This document shows, piece by piece, positions 18,874-28,598 of a stretch of DNA of 64,000 nucleotides. The stretch lies in NCBI RefSeq assembly GCF_007923295.1, contig NZ_VOIR01000012.1:186001-250000 (forward strand), given 5' to 3'. The stretch comes from Agrococcus sediminis (lineage in GTDB: Bacteria > Actinomycetota > Actinomycetes > Actinomycetales > Microbacteriaceae). The notes under the pieces are model-generated. The model searched no databases. It was given only the letters and a program-made list of their open reading frames with translations, and was not told where the DNA came from. Positions within the stretch are counted from its first letter, which is position 1. Every line of letters starts with the position of its first letter. The position numbers and the translations under genes were made by a program.

Positions 18874-19827
18874 CTAGGGGCTCGGGATGCCCTCGACGAT
18901 CGCCGGGGAGTCGGAGACGCGCGGGCGGTCGACCTGGCCGAGCTTCACGAGCACGACGCCCGCGATGATCGCCGCGGCGCCCAGCCACTGCATGCCGCTC
19001 GGCAGCAGCCACAGCAGCACGGCGGTCCAGAGGATCCCGAACATCGGCTCGGAGTAGCCGACGAAGCTCGCGAGCGTCGCGCCGAGCCGCCGCGCGCCGA
19101 GGATGCCGAGCACGTAGGCGGCGGCGGTCGCGACGAGCACGAGCAGGAGCAGCACCGTCCACGCCGGCAGGGTGGCGCCCGCGAGCACGACGGGCCGAGC
19201 CGTGGCGACGAACGGCAGCAGGCCGCTCGCCGAGGCCGCGACGAGCACGACGGCGCCGACGATGAGCCCGAGGCCGGCGAGCGCGATCGGCGGCAGCTCG
19301 GAGTCGGCCTTCGACGCGGCGATCCAGTAGCCGGCGTTGCCGACCGCGGCGCCGAGCGCGAGCAGCACCCCGAGCGGGTGCAGCGCCTCGCCGCCGACGC
19401 CCGAGACGAGCGCGAGGCCGACGAGCGCGACGCCCGCCCCGGCGAGCGTGAGCATCGCCGGCGCGCGGCGGCTCACCGCCCAGGTGAAGAACACGAGCAG
19501 CACCGGCCCCAGGAACTCGATGAGCAGCGCGAGCGAGGGCTCGATGTAGGCGACGGCGCTGAAGAACGCGAGCTGGCACAGCGCGACCGCGAGGAGCCCG
19601 AGCACGAGCACCTCCCGCCACGACCGCAGCACCGCGCCCCACCGGCCGCGCAGCAGCCACAGCGTCGGCACGAGCAGCACGAGCGCGCCGCCCGCGATGC
19701 GCGCGGTCGTGACGGCGCCCGGGCTCCAGCCGCCCGCGAGCAGCGCGGAGGCGAAGATGCCGGAGAGGCCGAAGGAGGCCGAGCTCGCGAGGGCGAACGC
19801 GAGCCCGATGGGGCGACGGGGCTGCAT
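18874..19827 (-). CDS. EamA/DMT family permease
   Basis: A 317-residue drug/metabolite transporter with ten hydrophobic segments in two EamA halves. It begins RRPIGLAFALASSASFGLSGIFASALL and includes IEPSLALLIEFLGPVLLVFFTW and GYSEPMFGILWTAVLLW. It is distinct from the RarD-like gene at 7346. The substrate is unknown; related proteins export amino acids or nucleosides. I choose ATG 19827, directly before the first helix; the frame extends to 19887 but the extra 20 residues are not membrane protein-like. It is divergent from the CGNR regulator. Confidence 0.85.
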   Translation of the reverse strand: MQPRRPIGLAFALASSASFGLSGIFASALLAGGWSPGAVTTARIAGGALVLLVPTLWLLRGRWGAVLRSWREVLVLGLLAVALCQLAFFSAVAYIEPSLALLIEFLGPVLLVFFTWAVSRRAPAMLTLAGAGVALVGLALVSGVGGEALHPLGVLLALGAAVGNAGYWIAASKADSELPPIALAGLGLIVGAVVLVAASASGLLPFVATARPVVLAGATLPAWTVLLLLVLVATAAAYVLGILGARRLGATLASFVGYSEPMFGILWTAVLLWLLPSGMQWLGAAAIIAGVVLVKLGQVDRPRVSDSPAIVEGIPSP

Positions 19828-19928
19828 GGGCGGCTCACAGGGGTGCGAAGGGCTAGCATCGTGCTCACCACGGCGGGCACACGTCACGGCCGTTGGCCCT
19901 GACAGTCGTGATCGTAGCCGAGGTGACC

Positions 19929-20477
19929 GTGTCGCTCCCCTACCCCCGAGAGCTGATCCGCTCCCTGGAGTTCATCGCCGACGTCTGCAACCGCAGGCGC
20001 GCGGGCGAGCTCGACTCGGCGGCGAGCCTGCGCGCGATCTGCGCGGAGTGGGGCTTCCCCGGCGCGAGCTCCGCGACGCGCGCGGACGCCGAGGCGACGT
20101 GGGCGCACCTGCCGGCCGTCGAGCGGATGTGGGACGGCGAGCGCGACGCGGTCGCGGGCCTCGTCAACCGCGTGTTCGACGAGACCGGCGCCCGGCCGCA
20201 CCTCGTGCGGCACGACGGCTCCGACTGGCACCTGCACGGCCTACCGGCGGGCTCGCCGATCGCCGACCGGATCGCGGTCGACGCCGCGATGGCGATCGCC
20301 GACCTCGTGCGCGCCGACGACCTCGAGCGCTGCCGGCGCTGCGCGGACAGCCGCTGCGACCGCATGCACCTCGACCTGTCGCGCAACCGGTCGCGGCGCT
20401 TCTGCTCGACGACGTGCCAGTCGCGCACCAACGTCGCGGCCTTCCGCAGCCGTCACGCGGCCGACGTCAGGACGTGA
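19929..20477 (+). CDS. CGNR zinc-finger protein (ABATE-type regulator)
   Basis: A 182-residue putative transcription regulator. The N-terminal 125 residues resemble the ABATE domain that precedes CGNR fingers ([18 protein letters not shown] near the start). The C-terminus is the finger: [17 protein letters not shown], then [24 protein letters not shown], with the Cys pairs and the basic SRNRSRR stretch of the family. Starts at 19893 (TTG), 19923 (GTG) and 19929 (GTG) are in frame; 19929 has GAGG at best spacing. A TAGCAT hexamer at 19853-19858 could be its -10. It may control the divergent EamA gene. It overlaps glmM by 11 bases at the 3' end. Confidence 0.8.
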   Translation: MSLPYPRELIRSLEFIADVCNRRRAGELDSAASLRAICAEWGFPGASSATRADAEATWAHLPAVERMWDGERDAVAGLVNRVFDETGARPHLVRHDGSDWHLHGLPAGSPIADRIAVDAAMAIADLVRADDLERCRRCADSRCDRMHLDLSRNRSRRFCSTTCQSRTNVAAFRSRHAADVRT

Positions 20478-21819
20478 CCGACAGCTCCTGGCGCACGAGG
20501 TCGGCGAGCTCGTCGGCGATCGTCTGGGCGATGTGGCGCTCGTGCGCCTCGACCATGACGCGCACCATCTTCTCGGTGCCCGACGGGCGCAGCAGCACGC
20601 GGCCGTTGCTGCCGAGCTCGTGCTCGGCGCGCGCGACGGCCTCGGCGATCGGCCGGTTGCCGCGCAGGCCCAGCCGGTCGACGCCCGGCACGTTGACGAG
20701 CACCTGCGGGTAGACCTCCATCACCGAGGCGAGCTCGGCGAGCGTCTTGCCCGTGCGCACCATCTCGGCCGCGATCTGCAGGCCGGTCAGCACGCCGTCG
20801 CCGGTGGTGGCGTAGCGGGAGAAGATGATGTGGCCCGACTGCTCGCCGCCGAGCGCGAGGCCGTACTCGCCGAGCGCCTCGAGCACGTAGCGGTCGCCGA
20901 CGGCCGTCTGCACGAGCTGGATGCCGTGCTCGTCCATCGCGACCTTGAGGCCCAGGTTCGACATCACGGTCGCGACCAGGGTGTCGTCGGTGAGCAGGCC
21001 CCGGCGCTTGCCGGAGAGCGCGAGCAGCGCCATGATCTGGTCGCCGTCGACGACGTCGCCGTTCGCGTCGATCGCGAGGCAGCGGTCGGCGTCGCCGTCG
21101 TGGGCGATGCCGAGGTCGGCGCCCGACGAGAGCACGAGGTCGCGCAGCTGCTCGAGGTGGGTCGAGCCGACCTCTCGGTTGATGTTGGTGCCGTCAGGGT
21201 CGTTGCCCATGACGGTCACCTTCGCGCCCGCGTCGGCGAAGGCGCGCGGGCTGACGCCGGCGGCCGCGCCGTGGGCGCAGTCGAGCGCGACGTGCAGGCC
21301 CTGCAGGCTCACCTCGAGCGTGCCGAGCAGGTGCACGAGGTAGCGGTCCTCGGCGTCGGAGAAGCGGCGGACCGTGCCCACCTCGGCGCCGATGGGGCGC
21401 AGCGGCGGAGCGCCCAGCGCAGCCTCGATCTCGTCCTCGACCGCGTCGGGCAGCTTGCGCCCGCCCTTGGCGAAGAACTTGATGCCGTTGTCGGGCGCGG
21501 GGTTGTGCGACGCCGAGACCATCACGCCGAAGTCGGCGTCGATGTCGCCGATCAGGTAGGCGGCCGCAGGCGTCGGGATGACGCCAGCGTCGAGCACGTC
21601 GACGCCGCTCGACGCGAGCCCCGCCGACACCGCGGCGACGATGAACTCGCCCGAGATGCGAGGATCCCGCGCCACGACGGCGACAGGGCGCCGCCCCTCC
21701 TGCCGGGCTGTTCGCCCGAGCACGAGTGCGGCGCCCTGTGCGAGCGCCAGCGCCGACTCCGCCGTGATGTCGAGGCCTGCGAGACCTCGAACCCCGTCTG
21801 TGCCGAAGAGGCGCGACAT
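20467..21819 (-). CDS. glmM: Phosphoglucosamine mutase GlmM
   Basis: Converts glucosamine-6-phosphate to glucosamine-1-phosphate, the step after GlmS on the way to UDP-GlcNAc. It has 450 residues. The phosphoserine loop [16 protein letters not shown] has the catalytic Ser at 104, the metal loop is HDGDADRCL, and the phosphate-binding C-terminus is [14 protein letters not shown]. It follows rpsI after three bases with no obvious ribosome site, so it is probably translated by coupling. rplM-rpsI-glmM is a conserved actinobacterial string. Confidence 0.97.
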   Translation of the reverse strand: MSRLFGTDGVRGLAGLDITAESALALAQGAALVLGRTARQEGRRPVAVVARDPRISGEFIVAAVSAGLASSGVDVLDAGVIPTPAAAYLIGDIDADFGVMVSASHNPAPDNGIKFFAKGGRKLPDAVEDEIEAALGAPPLRPIGAEVGTVRRFSDAEDRYLVHLLGTLEVSLQGLHVALDCAHGAAAGVSPRAFADAGAKVTVMGNDPDGTNINREVGSTHLEQLRDLVLSSGADLGIAHDGDADRCLAIDANGDVVDGDQIMALLALSGKRRGLLTDDTLVATVMSNLGLKVAMDEHGIQLVQTAVGDRYVLEALGEYGLALGGEQSGHIIFSRYATTGDGVLTGLQIAAEMVRTGKTLAELASVMEVYPQVLVNVPGVDRLGLRGNRPIAEAVARAEHELGSNGRVLLRPSGTEKMVRVMVEAHERHIAQTIADELADLVRQELSVTS

Positions 21820-21822
21820 GGA

Positions 21823-22302
21823 TCAGCGCTTCGAGTACTGCGGCGCCTTGCGGGCCTTCTTGAGACCGGCCTTCTTGCGCTCGATGACGCGAGCGTCGCG
21901 CGAGAGGAAGCCGGCCTTCTTGAGCTCCGGTCGGTTGTTCTCGACGTCGATCTCGTTGAGCGCACGAGCGATGCCCAGGCGCAGCGCACCGGCCTGGCCC
22001 GAGGGGCCGCCGCCGGAGATGCGGGCGATCACGTCGTAGCTGCCGGCGAGCTCGAGCAGCGTGAACGGGTCGTTGATGAGCTGCTGGTGCAGCTTGTTCG
22101 GGAAGTAGTCCTCGAGCGTGCGGCCGTTCACGGTGAACGAGCCGGAGCCGGGGATGAGGCGCACGCGGGCGATGGCCTGCTTGCGACGGCCGACGGCCTG
22201 GCCGCCGATGTTGACGACGCGGGGCGCCTTGGGAGCCTCAGCTGCCGGCGTCTCGGTCGAGAAGCTCTCGGGAGCCTCGATGGAGTCTGCGATCTTCGCC
22301 AT
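21823..22302 (-). CDS. rpsI: 30S ribosomal protein S9
   Basis: 159 residues. A divergent acidic lead of about 30 residues precedes the conserved core ([34 protein letters not shown]), and the C-terminal tail [12 protein letters not shown] reaches the P-site tRNA. Longer N-termini are usual for actinobacterial S9. It is co-transcribed with rplM upstream (20-base gap) and glmM downstream. Confidence 0.98.
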   Translation of the reverse strand: MAKIADSIEAPESFSTETPAAEAPKAPRVVNIGGQAVGRRKQAIARVRLIPGSGSFTVNGRTLEDYFPNKLHQQLINDPFTLLELAGSYDVIARISGGGPSGQAGALRLGIARALNEIDVENNRPELKKAGFLSRDARVIERKKAGLKKARKAPQYSKR

Positions 22303-22322
22303 GTCTGGTGTCTCCTCGCGCC

Positions 22323-22769
22323 CTACTGGGCGACCTGGTCGAACGTGTAGGGGGTCGGCTGCTGCGCCGCGTGCGGGTGCTCGGGGCCTGCGTAGACCTT
22401 GAGCTTCTTGATCTGGGCGCGGCCGAGCGAGTTCTTCGGCAGCATGCCGCGGATGGCCTTCTCGACGGTGCGGACGGGGAAGCGCGCGAGCATCTCCTCG
22501 TAACCGGTGGCCTTGAGGCCGCCCGGGTAGCCGGAGTGGCGGTAGGCGACCTTCTTGGCGAGCTTCTGCCCGGTGAGCGCCACCTTCTCGGCGTTCACGA
22601 CGATGACGTAGTCGCCCATGTCCATGTGGGGGGCGAACGTCGGCTTGTGCTTGCCGCGGAGCATGGCGGCGGCGTGGCTGGCCAGCCGGCCGAGGACCAC
22701 GTCGGTGGCGTCGATGACGACCCAGTCGTGCTGGACGTCACTCGCCTTGGGCGAGTAGGTGCGAGTCAT
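22323..22769 (-). CDS. rplM: 50S ribosomal protein L13
   Basis: 148 residues with the full L13 pattern ([68 protein letters not shown]). The ATG at 22769 follows GAGGC; an upstream in-frame extension has no ribosome site. It is the first gene of the rplM-rpsI-glmM unit, with a leader of about 120 bases after the promoter at 22895-22924. Confidence 0.98.
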   Translation of the reverse strand: MTRTYSPKASDVQHDWVVIDATDVVLGRLASHAAAMLRGKHKPTFAPHMDMGDYVIVVNAEKVALTGQKLAKKVAYRHSGYPGGLKATGYEEMLARFPVRTVEKAIRGMLPKNSLGRAQIKKLKVYAGPEHPHAAQQPTPYTFDQVAQ

Positions 22770-22894
22770 TGGTGCCTCACTGATCGAATGGATGGTCGTG
22801 AATCCCACTCCGAGGCGTTCGCCGGCGCGATGCGCGCGAACCATCCGGTGGAGGGCTCATTCGGGCACGCGCAGGCTGCACGCACCAAGGATCG

Positions 22895-22924
22895 AGCATA
22901 CGCGGCGCGGGGCCGCGCGGTCAA
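22895..22924 (-). promoter_or_regulatory. rplM-rpsI-glmM promoter
   Basis: Minus-strand TTGACC (22919-22924) and TATGCT (22895-22900) are separated by 18 bases, the best-matched housekeeping promoter in this region. The inferred start near 22888 leaves a leader of about 120 bases before rplM, where autoregulation by L13 is possible but no specific structure is evident. Confidence 0.72.
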
Positions 22925-22943
22925 GCCGTCGGCGCGCCGCCGC

Positions 22944-24389
22944 TCACCGGTCGATCGACGGGTCGTACTCGTCCCGCTCCTCGTGCCACACGACGTCGAC
23001 GACCTCCTCGCGCGTGGCGGGCTCCTCGAGCGCCTCCCCCTCGACCGGCTCGTCCGCCTCATGGTCGCCCGCGGGCGCATCGACGTCGAGCGTCAGGTCG
23101 TCGAGCGGGTCGCCGTCGGGGGCGGATGCGGTGAAGGCGTCGGGCACGACGGCCCGGTCCTCCGCGGCGACCGTCGGGAGCGCCGCCGACGGCGCATCCG
23201 CCTCGTCCGCATCGCGCGCGTCGGCGGCGGGGCGCTCGTCGCGCTCGGCGCCCGCCGAGCTCCAGGTGCGCGGGTCGGCGGCGTCGGCGACGTGCATGAG
23301 CGACTGCACCTCGGCCATGAAGCCCGACAGCTGCGACTGCTGGTAGCGCAGGCCCCGCGCGCGGTCCTCGGCCTCGCGCAGCACGTCCTTCGTGTGCGTC
23401 GCGACGGTCTCGACGATCGACTGCGCACGTCGGCGCGCCTCGTCGAGCATCGCCGAGGCGCGCGCCTTCGCGCTCGCCTCGATCTGCGCCGCCTGCGCCT
23501 TCGACAGCTGCTCGTAGGCCTCCGACTGCTCGGCGACGTGCTTCGCGTGCGCGAGCGCGGAGGCGACCTTGTCGTTCGCGTCGGCGGTGATGCGCTCGGC
23601 GTGCGAGACGGCCTGGTTGTGCAGGCGCAGGAACTCCTGCTGCGCGTCGTCCTGCCGCCGGGTGAGCGCCGCGTCGAGCTCGACCCTGCGCGCCTTCGCC
23701 TCCCGCACGATGCGGTCGGCGTCGAGCTTGAGGTCGTCGGTCTCGCGCGTGACCTGGGCGCGCAGCGCGGCGGCGGCCCGCTCGGCCTCGCCGAGCAGCA
23801 CCTGCGCCTCGCGATCGGCCTGCGCGACCTTCTCGCCGAGCGAGCCGAGCTCGGCCTCGATCCGCGCGCGGTGCGCGGTCTGCTCGGTCTCGCTGCGGCG
23901 GCGTGCGAGCTCGGCCTCGTGCTGCGCCTCCTGCAGCACGCGCTGCGCCTCCTCCTGCGCGTCGCGGCGGATGCGGTCCCGCTCGGCGTTCGCATCGTCG
24001 AGCACGCGCTGCGCGGAGGTCGAGGCGTTGGTGACGAGCGTCGACGCCTGGTCCTCGGCGACGCGCAGGATCTCGGCGAAGCGCACGCGGGTCTGCCGCC
24101 CGTCGGCGGCGTCGGCGCCCTCGTCCTCGTCGGAGGCCGCGTCGTCGTCGAGGGTCTGCACCTGCTGGGCGAGGCGCAGCATGCGCGACTCGGCCTGGTC
24201 GGCGCGCGCGACGGCCGCGTCGAGGTCCTCGGTGAGGTGCTGCAGCCGCGCCTCGCTGTCGAGCGCCGCCTGGTCGCGGCCCCGCTCGACCTCGGCGAGG
24301 GCCTCGCGCAGCTGCGCGAGGGCGGCGTCGACCTGCTCGCGGTCGTAGCCGCGGAAGGCCTGATCGAATGCGTGCGGCTGCTCGGCCAT
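22944..24389 (-). CDS. DivIVA-domain coiled-coil protein (Scy/FilP-like)
   Basis: 481 residues. The N-terminus FDQAFRGYDREQVDAALAQL is the DivIVA membrane-targeting motif, followed by coiled coil from about 20 to 75 and an acidic gap (DDDAASDEDEGADAADG). A long Ala/Glu/Arg/Gln heptad coiled coil runs from about 100 to 345, and the tail of about 130 residues is acidic and disordered. The architecture resembles Streptomyces Scy and FilP, cytoskeletal proteins of polar growth; whether it acts at poles here is inference. It is probably transcribed alone: a TAGGAT hexamer lies at 24434-24439. It is followed by the rplM promoter region. Confidence 0.8.
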   Translation of the reverse strand: MAEQPHAFDQAFRGYDREQVDAALAQLREALAEVERGRDQAALDSEARLQHLTEDLDAAVARADQAESRMLRLAQQVQTLDDDAASDEDEGADAADGRQTRVRFAEILRVAEDQASTLVTNASTSAQRVLDDANAERDRIRRDAQEEAQRVLQEAQHEAELARRRSETEQTAHRARIEAELGSLGEKVAQADREAQVLLGEAERAAAALRAQVTRETDDLKLDADRIVREAKARRVELDAALTRRQDDAQQEFLRLHNQAVSHAERITADANDKVASALAHAKHVAEQSEAYEQLSKAQAAQIEASAKARASAMLDEARRRAQSIVETVATHTKDVLREAEDRARGLRYQQSQLSGFMAEVQSLMHVADAADPRTWSSAGAERDERPAADARDADEADAPSAALPTVAAEDRAVVPDAFTASAPDGDPLDDLTLDVDAPAGDHEADEPVEGEALEEPATREEVVDVVWHEERDEYDPSIDR

Positions 24390-24493
24390 GACTGCGCTCC
24401 GGCTCCTGCCGAGCTCTGCCTCGGCCGCCCTCCATCCTAGGCGCCGGGCGGGATCCGGACGGCGAGATCTGATCTCTGGGATGATGGAGGGAC

Positions 24494-25138
24494 ATGACTC
24501 CCCGCGGCATCATCTTCGACCTCGACGGCACCCTCACCGACTCCAAGCAGGGCCTCCTCGCGAGCCTGCGGCACATGCACGAGGCCGTCGGCTGGGAGGT
24601 GCCGAGCGAGACCGAGCTCGTGCGCTGGCTCGGCCCGCCGCTCGTCACCGTGCTCGCGGAGTCGGGCCGCTCGCCCGCCGAGATCGACGCTGCGCTGTCG
24701 GTCTTCCGGGCTCGGATGGCCGACGGCGGCCTCGTCGACTCGACCCTCTACCCGGGCGTGGATGCGCTCATCGCCGACCTGCACGGCGCCGGGCGGCAGC
24801 TCGCGGTCGCGACCCACAAGATCCAGCGCGACGCCGAGGCGGTGATCGAGCACTACGCCCTGCGCCACCGCTTCCGCGGCGTGCACGGGCGCATCGACGG
24901 GGAGGCCGGCCACTCGAAGGCCGAGGTGATCGCGCGCGCGATCGACTCGATCGGGCTGCCCGCGGACGCCGTCGTGATGGTCGGCGACCGCGTCAACGAC
25001 ATCGCGTCGGCGCGCGAGCTCGGCATCCGCTCGATCGGCGTCGCCTACGGCTACGGCGGCCACGCCGAGCTCGCCGAGGCCGGCGGCGACCGGATCGTCG
25101 ACTCCGTCGACGAGCTGCGCGAGGCCCTCGCCGCCTGA
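24494..25138 (+). CDS. HAD-superfamily phosphatase (phosphoglycolate phosphatase-like)
   Basis: A 214-residue HAD hydrolase of the Gph/PGP-like subfamily. Motif I is IIFDLDGTLTDS (catalytic Asp 9 and Asp 11), motif II region is LAVATHK (Thr where Ser/Thr is expected), the conserved Lys lies in HSKAEVIARAI, and motif III/IV is VVMVGDRVNDIASARELGI. A helical cap lies between motifs I and II. The substrate cannot be read from sequence. The ATG follows GGAGGGA. It is divergent from the coiled-coil gene and convergent with truA. Confidence 0.85.
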   Translation: MTPRGIIFDLDGTLTDSKQGLLASLRHMHEAVGWEVPSETELVRWLGPPLVTVLAESGRSPAEIDAALSVFRARMADGGLVDSTLYPGVDALIADLHGAGRQLAVATHKIQRDAEAVIEHYALRHRFRGVHGRIDGEAGHSKAEVIARAIDSIGLPADAVVMVGDRVNDIASARELGIRSIGVAYGYGGHAELAEAGGDRIVDSVDELREALAA

Positions 25139-25158
25139 GGCCGGCTCGAGCAGGATGC

Positions 25159-25983
25159 TCAGTCGTCGAGGTCCGCCTCGCTCCGCCGCGCCCGCGCGCG
25201 ATCGGCCTGCGCCGCGAGCTCGGCGTCGGGCGGGTAGCCGACCGCGACGAGCGTGAGGCCGCGCGCGGGCATGAGGCCCGTGAGCGCCGAGCGGCGGCGC
25301 TCCTGCAGCAGCGCCTCGGCCCGCGCGAGCCCGAGCCGGCCCTCGCCCACCCGCACGCACGCGGCGACGAGCGCCCGCACCATCGAGTGGCAGAACGCGT
25401 CGGCCGTGAGCGACGCGATCAGCAGCTGCCCGTCGCGGCGCCACGTGAACTCGCGCAGCTCGCGGATCGTGGTCGCGCCCTCGCGCGGGCGGCAGAAGGC
25501 GGCGAAGTCGCGCAGCCCCACGAGCGCCTCGGCGCAGCGCGCCATCGCGTCGGCGTCGAGCGGCTGCGGCACGTGCGCGGCCGTGCGCCGCTCGAGCGGG
25601 TCGGCCGGCCCCGTCACGATCCGGTAGCGGTACGAGCGGGAGACCGCAGAGAAGCGCGCGTCGAAGCCGGCGGGCGCGAGCGAGACGCGCCGCACCACGA
25701 GGTCGCCCTCGCGCGACGCGAGCCGCGAGAGCCGCAGCGCGAGCCGCTCGCCCTCCTGGGCCGTCGCGGGCGCGAGCGCGGCGGGCACGTCGGCGTGCGC
25801 GACCTGCCCGCTCGCGTGCACCCCCGCATCCGTGCGCCCTGCCACCGTCACCCGCACCGGCTCGCGCGCCACGGTCGCGAGCGCCCGCTCGAGCTCGCCC
25901 TGGCAGGTGCGCAGCCCCGGCTGCGCCGCCCAGCCCGCGAAGCCGCCGCCGTCGTACGCGAGGTCGAGGCGGATGCGCGGCAT
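25159..25983 (-). CDS. truA: tRNA pseudouridine(38-40) synthase TruA
   Basis: Isomerises uridines 38-40 of the anticodon arm. At 274 residues it has RLDLAYDGGGFAGWAAQPG, the catalytic Asp 52 in AGRTDAGVHASGQVAH, SYRYRI, and FCHSMVRALVAACVRVGEGR at the C-terminus. In many actinobacteria truA follows rplQ directly; here a GH15 gene on the opposite strand separates them. The ATG is preceded at six bases by a minus-strand TAGGCT and lacks a Shine-Dalgarno. Confidence 0.95.
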   Translation of the reverse strand: MPRIRLDLAYDGGGFAGWAAQPGLRTCQGELERALATVAREPVRVTVAGRTDAGVHASGQVAHADVPAALAPATAQEGERLALRLSRLASREGDLVVRRVSLAPAGFDARFSAVSRSYRYRIVTGPADPLERRTAAHVPQPLDADAMARCAEALVGLRDFAAFCRPREGATTIRELREFTWRRDGQLLIASLTADAFCHSMVRALVAACVRVGEGRLGLARAEALLQERRRSALTGLMPARGLTLVAVGYPPDAELAAQADRARARRSEADLDD

Positions 25984-25989
25984 GCGGCA

Positions 25990-25995
25990 AGCCTA
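25990..25995 (-). promoter_or_regulatory. truA -10 element (leaderless type)
   Basis: TAGGCT on the minus strand, six bases before the truA ATG, which places the expected transcription start at the start codon. Confidence 0.6.
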
Positions 25996-26034
25996 TGCAG
26001 GAGCCGCGTGGACGGGACGCGGAGGCGCGCTCGG

Positions 26035-26040
26035 TAGCCT
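26035..26040 (+). promoter_or_regulatory. GH15 gene -10 element (leaderless type)
   Basis: TAGCCT on the plus strand, six bases before the ATG at 26047, with no ribosome site between. It mirrors the truA promoter 40 bases away. Confidence 0.6.
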
Positions 26041-26046
26041 CGCCGC

Positions 26047-27825
26047 ATGCCCCAGCCCATCGAGGACTACGCCATGATCGGCGACCGGAGCACGGCGGCG
26101 CTCGTGGGCCGCGACGGCGCGATCGACTGGCTCTGCCTGCCCCACTTCGACTCCCACGCGTGCTTCGCCGCGATCCTCGGCGATCGCGAGCACGGGCACT
26201 GGCGCATCGGCCCTGCGAGCGAGGCGACCTCCACCCGCCGCTACCTGCCGGGCAGCCTCGTGCTCGAGACGACGCACGAGACCGCGACGGGCACGGTGCG
26301 CGTGACGGATGCGATGCCCACCGGCGACGACCGGGCCGACGTCGTGCGCGTGATCGAGGGGGTCGCGGGCGAGGTCGAGCTCGAGCAGGAGCTCGTCGTG
26401 CGCTTCGGCTACGGCGCCGTGCCGCCCTGGTTCCGGCGCGAGCACGACCGCGGCGAGGAGGTGCTCGTCGCCATCGCCGGTCCCGACCGGCTCGTGCTGC
26501 GCGGCGCCCCGCTGCCGCGGGCGCACGAGCACGCGCACCGCGCGACCTTCACCGTGCGCGAGGGCGAGCGGTTCGTGCTCGACCTGTGCTGGCAGCACTC
26601 CTGGCAGCCGATCGCGGCGCCGGTCGGCGAGCCCGAGGTGCTCGAGACGACGGTCGCCGAGTCGGCCGAGTGGCTCGCCGAGCTCGACTACGAGGGCCCC
26701 TACCTCGAGGCCGTGCAGACGAGCGTGCTCGTGCTCCGGGCGCTGACCGACCAGACGACCGGCGGCATCCTCGCCGCGCCCACCACCTCGCTGCCGGAGG
26801 ACCCCGGCGGCGAGCGCAACTGGGACTACCGCTTCACCTGGCTGCGCGACGCATCCCTCACCGTCGACGCGATGCTCGCGGTGCGGCTCACCGGCAGGGT
26901 GGGGCTCTGGCGCGACTGGCTGCTGCGGGCGATCGCCGGCGACCCGGAGGACATGCGCATCATGTACCGGCGCGACGGCGGCCGCGACCTGCTCGAGCGC
27001 GAGCTGCCGCACCTGCCGGGCTACGGCGGCGCGGCGCCCGTGCGCATCGGCAACGGCGCTGCAGACCAGCGCCAGCACGACGTGCTCGGGCAGGTCATGC
27101 TCACGCTCCAGCGGCTCCGCGCGATCGGGCTCGACGACACCCACGACTCGTGGCACCTGCAGCGGGCGCTGCTCGACGAGCTCGCGACGCACTGGGAGCG
27201 ACCCGACCACGGCCTGTGGGAGATGCGCGGCCAGCCCCAGCGCTTCACGCACTCGCGCGCCATGATGTGGGCCGCGTTCGACTGCGGCGTTCGGGCCGTG
27301 CAGGAGGGAGGATGCGACGGCGACCCGACGCGCTGGATCGCGCTGCGGGATGCGCTGCGGGAGGAGGTGCTCACGGAGGGCTTCGACGAGACGACCGGCT
27401 CGTTCCGCCAGCACTACGGCACGAGCGACGTCGACGCCTCGCTGCTGCAGCTGCCGACGATCGGGATCGTCGACGCCGACGACCCCCGGTTCCTCGGCAC
27501 CGTCGCGCGCATCGAGCAGGAGCTGCTCGTCGACGGGCTGCCGCTGCGCTACCGCACGACGGGCCTCGACGGCCTCGCCGGCGACGAGCACCCGTTCGTG
27601 CTGTGCGGCTTCTGGCTCGTGATCGCCTACGCCCAGTGCGGGCGCCTCGACGACGCCACCGCGCTCATGGACCGCCTCGTGGCGCTGCGCAACGACGTGG
27701 GCCTGCTCGCCGAGGAGGTCGACCCGGCGTCAGGCCACCACTGGGGCAACTTCCCGCAGGCGTTCTCGCACCTGGGGCTCGTGCTCGCGGCGGCCGAGCT
27801 CGCCCGCGCCGACGCGGGCCGCTGA
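26047..27825 (+). CDS. Glycoside hydrolase family 15 (glucoamylase/trehalase-like)
   Basis: A 592-residue cytoplasmic-looking protein without signal peptide. The N-terminal beta-sandwich (residues 1-220) opens IEDYAMIGDRSTAALVGRDGAIDWLCLPHFDS, the standard start of the bacterial GH15 subfamily that includes actinobacterial trehalases. The (alpha/alpha)6 barrel follows, with NWDYRFTWLRDASLTVDAML, the catalytic-region YGTSDVDASLLQLP and a C-terminal EEVDPASGHHWGNFPQAFSHLGLVLAA. The substrate may be trehalose or an alpha-glucan. It is inserted between truA and rplQ on the opposite strand and ends in a hairpin shared with rplQ. Confidence 0.9.
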   Translation: MPQPIEDYAMIGDRSTAALVGRDGAIDWLCLPHFDSHACFAAILGDREHGHWRIGPASEATSTRRYLPGSLVLETTHETATGTVRVTDAMPTGDDRADVVRVIEGVAGEVELEQELVVRFGYGAVPPWFRREHDRGEEVLVAIAGPDRLVLRGAPLPRAHEHAHRATFTVREGERFVLDLCWQHSWQPIAAPVGEPEVLETTVAESAEWLAELDYEGPYLEAVQTSVLVLRALTDQTTGGILAAPTTSLPEDPGGERNWDYRFTWLRDASLTVDAMLAVRLTGRVGLWRDWLLRAIAGDPEDMRIMYRRDGGRDLLERELPHLPGYGGAAPVRIGNGAADQRQHDVLGQVMLTLQRLRAIGLDDTHDSWHLQRALLDELATHWERPDHGLWEMRGQPQRFTHSRAMMWAAFDCGVRAVQEGGCDGDPTRWIALRDALREEVLTEGFDETTGSFRQHYGTSDVDASLLQLPTIGIVDADDPRFLGTVARIEQELLVDGLPLRYRTTGLDGLAGDEHPFVLCGFWLVIAYAQCGRLDDATALMDRLVALRNDVGLLAEEVDPASGHHWGNFPQAFSHLGLVLAAAELARADAGR

Positions 27826-27829
27826 ACGA

Positions 27830-27864
27830 CGAGCGGGGGCCCCGCGATGCGGAACCCCCTCTCG
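27830..27864. terminator. Imperfect bidirectional hairpin between GH15 gene and rplQ
   Basis: CGAGCGGGGGCCCCGC pairs with GCGGAACCCCCTCTCG across a GATGC-type loop, with three mismatches. It lies three bases after the GH15 stop and 12 bases after the rplQ stop, so it can serve both genes. Confidence 0.6.
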
Positions 27865-27875
27865 TGTGCGAGGTG

Positions 27876-28562
27876 CTACTTGCCGGCCTCGGTGAAGCCG
27901 GCGGCCTCAGCTGCCTCAGCGGTGCGGAACCACACCTCGGCCACGGTCTGCTCGTACCACTGGCCGTCGGGACGGTGGAACTTCATCGAGTTCGCGTTGC
28001 CCTTGATCTCGAAGCCCTCCGGCCCGGAGCCGTCCTCGAGCGCGAGCGCGGAGTCCGGGCCGAAGTCGGTCGTCTCGGCCTCGGTCGCCTCGACCTCGGC
28101 GTCAGCGGCCTTCGCCTCCTCGGCCTTCGCCTCGGCGGCCTCCTGGTCGGCGGCGGCCGACGACGCGGCGGCGGCAGCCTTCGACTTCGACGGCTTCTTC
28201 GAGACCGGCTCGAGCACGAGCTCGATCTGCGCCATGGGGGCGTTGTCGCCCTTGCGGAAGCCGAGCTTCGTGATGCGGGTGTAGCCGCCCTCGCGCTCGG
28301 CGACGAGCGGAGCGATCTCGGTGAAGAGCTCGTGCACGACGCCCTTGTCGCCGATCACGGCGAGCACGCGACGGCGCGCGTGCAGGTCGCCGCGCTTCGC
28401 GAACGTGATGAGTCGCTCGGCGATCGGACGCAGGCGCTTGGCCTTCGTCTCGGTCGTCTTGATCGACTTGTGCGTGAACAGCGCGGCCGCGAGGTTCGCG
28501 AGCAGCAGGCGCTCGTGCGCCGGGCCGCCTCCGAGGCGGGGACCCTTGGTGGGCTTGGGCAT
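27876..28562 (-). CDS. rplQ: 50S ribosomal protein L17 with C-terminal extra module
   Basis: Residues 1-120 are a complete L17 core ([58 protein letters not shown]). An Ala/Glu/Lys linker runs to about 175, and residues 180-228 form a compact module with [33 protein letters not shown]. The same module ends L4 in this genome (rplD, 48035). Modules of this kind are seen in actinobacterial databases as a sunset-type domain, to my recollection. Total length 228 against about 120-200 for the family. It is the last gene of the alpha operon. Confidence 0.95.
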   Translation of the reverse strand: MPKPTKGPRLGGGPAHERLLLANLAAALFTHKSIKTTETKAKRLRPIAERLITFAKRGDLHARRRVLAVIGDKGVVHELFTEIAPLVAEREGGYTRITKLGFRKGDNAPMAQIELVLEPVSKKPSKSKAAAAASSAAADQEAAEAKAEEAKAADAEVEATEAETTDFGPDSALALEDGSGPEGFEIKGNANSMKFHRPDGQWYEQTVAEVWFRTAEAAEAAGFTEAGK

Positions 28563-28598
28563 GGTTCGTATCCCTCTAGTTCTTCAGTCGGCCCGCGT

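Noticed and set aside
23059-24648. Alternative frame over the DivIVA-like coiled-coil gene
   Set aside because: The other frame has the DivIVA motif and heptads; this one is Arg/Gly/Ala noise.
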